Made by a program: the position numbers and the translations under genes. DNA of 64,000 bases from Nepenthes gracilis (Eukaryota; Streptophyta; Magnoliopsida; Caryophyllales; Nepenthaceae), in NCBI GenBank assembly GCA_033239525.1, contig BSYO01000025.1, forward strand, positions 2,142,001 to 2,206,000. The letters are read 5' to 3'. Shown piece after piece: positions 57,809 through 64,000 of the stretch (position 1 is its first letter; each line of letters starts with the position of its first letter). The notes beneath the pieces were generated by a model. The model searched no databases. It saw only the letters and a program-made list of their open reading frames with translations, and had not been told where the DNA came from.

Positions 57809-58451
57809 TGATACATCTCGTAGATCCTACACACTGTAACAAAACGAGTAATAGGTAAAAAAAAATATGAAAGTCAATTTTCAGTATATTTTTCAATATT
57901 CAAGTCATAAATCTTTTTACTCAAATGAAAAAGATATAAGAAAATGAATACAAAAGTGTAAGTGAATGAGGATTGAGTATTTGTATTTAGAGGGTAGTGC
58001 TCTTTTAAATGCACTCGACTAAGAGAACGACTTTAGAAATGATGCGCTCGTATGGAAGAGTGTCTAATTTTGTAATCTGTTTAGCTTTGCTCCCCAGAGA
58101 GGCTATGTTTATAGTGAGTGGTTTCATTTAGTTGACGAACCCCTAAATCAATATGTGGGTGTTATATCTTTTTAGTAATGAGTAGCGTTATTTATATATG
58201 TAATTGCCATATTTATTTAATAGCTAGACCGTTCAATTTCTTACAATTGGATTAATGTGATAACTGCCTGAAACTGCTCATTAAATATCCATTATTGCTC
58301 TTTTAATATTGGGGGTTTAAGTCACATTTCTTGGATCGCGTACCCTTTGCTTCATGGGCTCAGAGGGTTTTTTGTTGGATTGTCGTTATTTGGCTATTTC
58401 TTCCTTCCGTGCGCTAAATTTAGGCTGGCTCGAGTATCACGGTACCCATCA
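57809..58451 (-). repeat. solo LTR, TGATGC family (copy E, 643 bp)
   Basis: Starts TGATACATC and ends TACCCATCA, flanked by CATCT and CATAT (one mismatch). Block CCTACACACTGTAAC and TTCAAGTCATAAATCT match the family; about one minisatellite unit remains near 57990-58060. Confidence 0.78.
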
Positions 58452-58860
58452 CATATTATTAATACAATGCAGATTTGTTCAAAATTAAATTAAGGTTGGA
58501 CTCAGCTAGGTTTTTAAAGAAAAATTTACAATTGTTAAATCATATCAAATTAGGTTAACTAAATTTTTATACCCCAATATCATAATTATACCCGTCTATA
58601 ATAAAAAAAAAAAAACCAATTGTTTCGGTCTAACCCATAGATATCATAATTTTTAAATAATTTTTATTCAAAAATTTATATTTAGTTAAAATTATCTCTA
58701 ATATAAATTATTTAAATAAACATGATATTTATGTAAAAAATAACATTACTTAAAATATTTGACAGAATATATTTCACATAAAAAAGTAATTATTTATGTA
58801 AAAATATAACTTACAAATATGATTTTAAAAGATAATATTCATCTAAAATAATAAAATATA

Positions 58861-59565
58861 TGATATGTCTTGAGAATTCAAATTGACGTATGAATTAAAG
58901 AAGAACCAACAATCTTGCTTAAATGTCTAACTGTCAATTTTCGTAACAATAAATCTGAATATTGCATATTATAACAGAACAAATTAGAGGAAAGATATAT
59001 GAGATTCACTTCCTAATATATCATTCGACATTCAAATCAATAATCTTTCTATTATGATTAGAAAAATAATGACGAAGTAAATAATGAAAATTAAAGATGA
59101 TGGGTATGAGTGTACCTTTAGAGAATTATACTCTTTTTTTAGTACATTGGTTAGATTGAGTGGTTTTTCTTTTTTCTCTTTCTCCTTCCCCTTTTTTATT
59201 AGGAAAATATTGTATTTATAATTAGAGATATCATTTATTGATCAACGCTAAAATCAATTACATATACATAACAATGCTATAAATCAGTAGTAAAAGGCAT
59301 TACTTGTAATATATATGGTTGTCCCCATATAATGAGATGGTCACTTAGCTCCCAATTACAGAGTCATTTTAGCTACTCTTTATATTTAATTATAAGCGGC
59401 TGATTATGATCCTTTAATATATAGTTGTTCGGATTGTATCTTTTAATTTACACATTCAAACGCTACTCTTCAATTAGCTCTATGACTTTTTTTGTTGGGC
59501 CATTGATATTTGGACATCTTATCTAATAAAATATCAGGTTGGTCCATTTCAAGCCGTATCTATCA
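58861..59565 (-). repeat. solo LTR, TGATGC family (copy F, 705 bp)
   Basis: Starts TGATATGTCTTGAG and ends TCTATCA, flanked by ATATA and ATATG (one mismatch). Family block ATTCAAATCAATAATCTTTC at 59029; minus-strand TATA (ATTATAAATACAA) near 59222-59210. Confidence 0.78.
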
Positions 59566-59840
59566 ATATGTGTTTATAAAAAAATCAAAATCAATGTCAA
59601 AATAGTCATTTTTACTCATACTATACACCAAAAATTTGATCAAATCTAATTTTTAAATAAATAAATATATAATTTTTATATACTTTAATTATATTTTATA
59701 AAATTTTTGGACACATGTTAACCTAAACAGATTGTGTCGTTTTAACCAGACTAGCTTAGGGTAGCCTGCAACTTTAATTAATGCCATTATGAGTTATGTA
59801 TAATTCGCCGTTATGTAGACCATCTAGGAGAATGAGGGAG

Positions 59841-61032
59841 TTTCTCTTTATTTAAAATGATAAAGTAAACTATTTTTTAAAATTTAGACTATTTATCTTT
59901 AAATAAATAATTATAATTTTAATATATTTTTAAATTTAAATTATTAAATAAATTAGGGAGTCGCTTAATTTTTTCAATAAGTTAAACTGAAACGGGTTCG
60001 ATTTTTGTTTCTTCGAATCTAGATCTTGTACACCATAATTAGCAAATAAAATGTCAGAAGATGACAGAACTTGCTTCCTAATATATTTTCTAATACTCAA
60101 GTCAGAAATATTTTTCAGACAAATAGAAAAATAGGAAGACAAAAAAATAATGCACAAATATATATTTCGAGAGATTAAGTGTTTGTGGAGGGTTGAGTTC
60201 CAGTGAGTATGCACGACTGAGAGGTGGTTTGAGATAGAAGTTCGAGTTCCGATGAATGCGCTTGGTTAGAGAATGGTTTTGAGATAAAGGACTGAATTTC
60301 GATAAATACAATCAGTTGGAGAGTGGTTTGAAATGAATGATAAAACTTCAATGAGCGCAACCAATTAGGGAGCAGTTTTGACGATGGCTTACAAGAAAGA
60401 AGGCCTTCTTCAGAGAGAGGCTCTAGAGTTGAGGTTGGCATTCTCTTTACCATCTCTCTTTTTCTAGTTTTAAATTTTTGATTATCTGGCAGCTCCCCTC
60501 TTTCTCTCTTTTTATTCTTCTCCTCTTCCCCATCTTTTTTTCATGGAGGAAGAGTGATATTTATAGAGGGTGTTGGCTAGTTGTCGTAGTAGCATTGATT
60601 GCACCGTGATTTCTAGCCCTCTAATGAAAACTATTTCCTACTTTTTAACAAGTTACACCTTTTCAGGCGGTCAGAAAGCAACTAATTGGTGGTTATATGG
60701 GTTTAGGTGCTAATCTAGGATTTGAGTAGATATCACTGAGTTGCGTTTGTGAGTCTATCCGGAGGGCGACTCATGTGGCCAGTACTTTATTGAGCGGATT
60801 TAGAACTTGCGTCTAGGCCTTGGGCCACAAGGGCCTTTCTCTAAGCTGCTACTTTCAAGGCAGTCTTTCTTATAGGTTGAATCCTAAACCAGCCCATAGG
60901 ATACCTGGACCACCAAATCTACTATATAATTTAAAATAATTTTTTATTTAAAAAATAATTTAATTATAATTATTTATTTAAAAATAAATAATTTAAATGT
61001 AAATAATAATTTTTTTTATTTTTTAAAAGATA
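59841..61032. repeat. palindromic MITE-like repeat, copy 3, split by an LTR
   Basis: Left arm 59841-59945 (TCTCTTTATTTAAAATGATAAA.. AATAATTATAATTTTAA) and right arm 60916-61032 (TTAATTATAATTATTTATTT..TTTTTTAAAAGATA) correspond to the two arms of copy 1 at 45038-45227. LTR copy G sits between them. Confidence 0.65.
59946..60915 (-). repeat. LTR, TGATGC family (copy G), start truncated
   Basis: Begins at the family's AAATTAGGGAGTCGCTT, so the first ~20 bp (TGATGCGTC...) are lost or blended into the A/T-rich arm; ends ACCTGGACCACCA near 60915. Holds about four minisatellite units at 60180-60390, TATA position TGATATTTATAGAGG at about 60557, and the end landmark CCAGCCCATAGGAT. Confidence 0.75.
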
Positions 61033-61651
61033 AAGCCTGCCTTAGTCTATCATGGGTTAGGTGAAATGACACATAATTTTGGGACTTTAAGGGCACTGTC
61101 CAAATATTCATTTGTTTTTTTTTATTTTTTTATTTTTTTTATTTTTTATGTTGGACGCCAAGGTTAATATATCTTTACAGAAGTGGGCCATGGGTGTCAC
61201 GTCTAATCTATTCAGAACATAATTTTTTAAATTTTAACATATTGATAAAATTTATTTTACTCTGATATTTAATATTTTTTAAAAAAATTATATTTTTTTA
61301 AATATTATGTATCATGAGTAGAATATTATATTTCAAAAAAATTTTAATATTATGATATTTTTTAAAAAATATCACACATATTTTCATATTAATAAAATAT
61401 TTTTTAAAAAGATATAATAATTTTAATAACTATTATATTTATCAAATAGTTAATATATAGCAAGTTATTATAATATTATAAAATGACATGATATTTTTAA
61501 TATATTATATAATTTATGCAAGGATAGAGAGGGGTCTTTTTGTAACAGAAATAGCTGAGAAGGGTTGAATTGCAAGAAGAGAAAAAAGACAGGGGCCTCT
61601 TAGCAAGATTTTAAATAAAGAAATAAAAGGTTGAAAAAGATAAAGAAGGGT
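61033..61651. other. AT-rich spacer before satellite
   Basis: No gene. T-rich run at 61110-61150. Confidence 0.5.
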
Positions 61652-63644
61652 CTTTCATAGCACGGGTCTTTGATAGGCCATGATCAATTTTTCTCAATTA
61701 TTATTCTAAATAGATTTGATAAAAATTAAATTTAAATTATATATAAAATAAATTTAAATAAAAATTTATAATTAAAAGGTTGAATTGGACGTAAAAAAGC
61801 TTGGCCACCTAATCCTAAAACCTAAATTATATCTGTTTATAAATGAATTAGATCAGTATGAACCAATTAAAAAATAATTTTTTTTATTTTTAGTATATTT
61901 ATTTAAAAATTACTCTTATGTAAAAAATATATATAATATTTCACAATTTATAATATTTATGATAAATTATTACATAAGTATATATTCTTTCATATCACGG
62001 GTCTTTGATAGGTCACGATCAATTTTTTTTAATTATTATTTTATATAGATTTAATAAAAATAAAAATTAAAATATATATAAATTAAATTTAAATAAAAAT
62101 TCATAATTAAAAGGTTGAATTAGGCGTAACAAAGCTTGGCCACCTAATCCTAAAACCTAAATTATATCTGTTTATAAATGAATTAGATCAGTATGAATTA
62201 ATTAAAAAATAATTTTTTTTATTTTTAGCATATTTATTTAAAAATGCATACTTATATAAAAATATATATATAATATTTTACAATTTATAATATTTATGAT
62301 AAATTATTACATAAGTATATATTCTTTCATATCATGGGTCTTTGATAGGTCACAATCAATTTTTCTTAATTATTATTCTAAATAAATTTGATAAAAATTA
62401 AATTTAAATTATATATAAATTAAATTTAAATAAAAATTTATAATTAAAAGGTTGAATTGGGCGTAACAAAGCTAGGCCACCTAATCCTAAAACCTAAATT
62501 ATATCTGTTTATAAATGAACTAAATCAGTATGAACAAATTAAAAAATAATTTTTTTATTTTTAGTATATTTATTTAAAAATTTATTCTTATATAAAAAAT
62601 ATATATAATATTTCACAATTTATAATATTTATGATAAATTATTACATAAGTATATATTCTTTCATATCACGGGTTTTTGATAGGTCACGATCAATTTTTC
62701 TTAATTATTATTTTATATAGATTTAATAAAAATAAAAATTAAAATATATATAAATTAAATTTAAATAAAAATTTATAATTAAAAGGTTGAATTGGGCGTA
62801 ACAAAGCTTGGCCACCTAATCCTAAAACCTAAATTACATCTGTTTATAAATGAATTAGATCAGTATGAATTAATTAAAAAATAATTTTTTTATTTTTAGC
62901 ATATTTATTTAAAAATGTATACTTATATAAAAATATATATATAATATTTTATAATTTATAAGTATATATTCTTTCATATCACGGGTCTTTGATAGGTCAC
63001 GATCAAATTTTCTTAATTATTATTCTATATAGATTTAATAAAAATTAAATTTAAAATATATATAAATTAAATTTAAATAAAAATTCATAATTAAAAGGTT
63101 GAATTGGGCATAACAAAGCTTGGCCACCTAATCCTAAAACCTAAATTACATCTGTTTATAAATGAATTAGATCAGTATGAATTAATTAAAAAATAATTTT
63201 TTTTATTTTTAGCATATTTATTTAAAAATGTATACTTATATAAAAATATATATATAATATTTTACAATTTATAATATTTATGATAAATTATTACATAAGT
63301 ATATATTCTTTCATAGCATGGGTCTTTGATAGGTCACAATCAATTTTTCTTAATTATTATTCTAAATAAATTTGATAAAAATTAAATTTAAATTATATAT
63401 AAATTAAATTTAAATAAAAATTTATAATTAAAAGGTTGAATTGGGCGTAACAAAGCTAGGCCACCTAATCCTAAAACCTAAATTATATCTGTTTATAAAT
63501 GAACTAAATCAGTATAAACCAATTAAAAAATAATTTTTTATTTTTAGCATATTTATTTAAAAATTTATACTTATATAAAATATATATATAATATTTCACA
63601 ATTTATAATATTTATGATAAATTATTATATAAGTATATATTCTA
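61652..63644 (+). repeat. tandem satellite, six ~335-bp units
   Basis: Units start with CTTTCAT(A/G)... at about 61652, 61987, 62334, 62659, 62971 and 63308 (spacings 335, 347, 325, 312, 337). Each has GGGTCTTTGATAGG, AAGGTTGAATTGGGCGTAAC, CTTGGCCACCTAATCC and ACATCTGTTTATAAATGAA in order. Units 3 and 6 share private variants (TCACAATCAATTT, AAGCTAGGCCACC, GAACTAAATCAG) and units 2 and 5 share AAAATTCATAATT, suggesting a three-unit higher-order repeat of ~1 kb. Confidence 0.93.
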
Positions 63645-64000
63645 ACAAAAAATATTTACATCAAAACTTATTGATTATATAAAAATATAATATTATAAAA
63701 TAATTTTTTTAACTTTATAGTTATTTTTTAAAAAATAATTATAATTCAGAGGGTCGTGTTGGACCAGACACTTTTACCCATGACTTTGCCAGGTCTGAAA
63801 AATAATCAAGCCTAATTTTATGACTGTACCCATTCATAATACATTTATACTTTAAAGCTAACCTTATAAATTTGTATTATTTGTGCCAATGCTCTCCTAA
63901 ATCAATTTACACAATATTATTTGTGCAGCTTGTGCCATATTTGTAACATTCTAATAATGTCCAAATTCTTCATGAATTACAAGAAAAAAATCATTTCCAA
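63645..64000. other. spacer at window end
   Basis: AT-rich, with a short GC-richer stretch near 63750-63790. No gene seen; the window ends without a recognisable boundary. Confidence 0.45.

Noticed and set aside
61652..63644. CRISPR-like array
   Set aside because: The repeats are ~335 bp, directly abutting and AT-rich with no unique spacers; it is a satellite in a plant nuclear context.

Overview
The window is nuclear DNA from a seed plant, almost certainly a flowering plant. The evidence is the high AT content, dense nested LTR retrotransposons of plant-only lineages (Tat-type and chromovirus-type Ty3/gypsy; SIRE-like and other Ty1/copia), tRNA-iMet primer sites, an intact plant TRIM, and one intact host gene of the plant BRH1-like RING-H2 family. 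There are no bacterial operons, CRISPR arrays or rRNA/tRNA genes that I can see. Except for the RING gene, nearly all coding sequence is broken retroelement sequence.

Layout. 1-9000: an old chromovirus pol relic on the minus strand, split inside its reverse transcriptase by a Tat-type Ty3/gypsy element (3071-8460) that has lost most of its integrase and most of one LTR. 9000-12755: decayed, mostly unassignable DNA with an imperfect 253-bp-offset duplication. 12756-22640: three-level nest. A minus-strand copia relic is interrupted in its 5' LTR by a solo gypsy-type LTR (TSD AGAAT), which is itself interrupted by a complete gag-only SIRE-like element (17331-21760, TSD TTTTG). 23517-25331: solo LTR of an abundant family (here called the TGATGC family) whose LTR carries a 57-bp minisatellite. 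25340-33560: chromovirus debris, including two patchwork copies of the same integrase segment and one long plus-strand LTR. 34692-43169: a two-LTR but pol-less element of the TGATGC family, with a probable antisense transcription unit. 43560-44496: another solo LTR of that family. 45038-48117: MITE-like palindromes and a perfect 416-bp TRIM. 51211-51729: the RING-H2 gene. 52170-60915: six more LTRs (copia, and TGATGC family in both orientations) plus two unrecognised minus-strand ORFs. 61652-63644: six tandem copies of a ~335-bp satellite, apparently arranged as a three-unit higher-order repeat. The rest is AT-rich spacer.

How things fit together. The region is a low-gene retrotransposon graveyard shaped by nested insertion followed by LTR-LTR recombination: solo LTRs clearly outnumber two-LTR elements. 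Both of the best preserved larger elements (17331-21760 and 34692-43169) lack pol and would depend on proteins made elsewhere. The RING gene stands alone in an AT-rich gap, with a palindromic MITE-like repeat upstream and CT/TA microsatellites forming its 5' leader. Boundaries quoted for LTRs come from TG..CA ends, target-site duplications and primer/polypurine sites read by eye; identities and ages were not computed.
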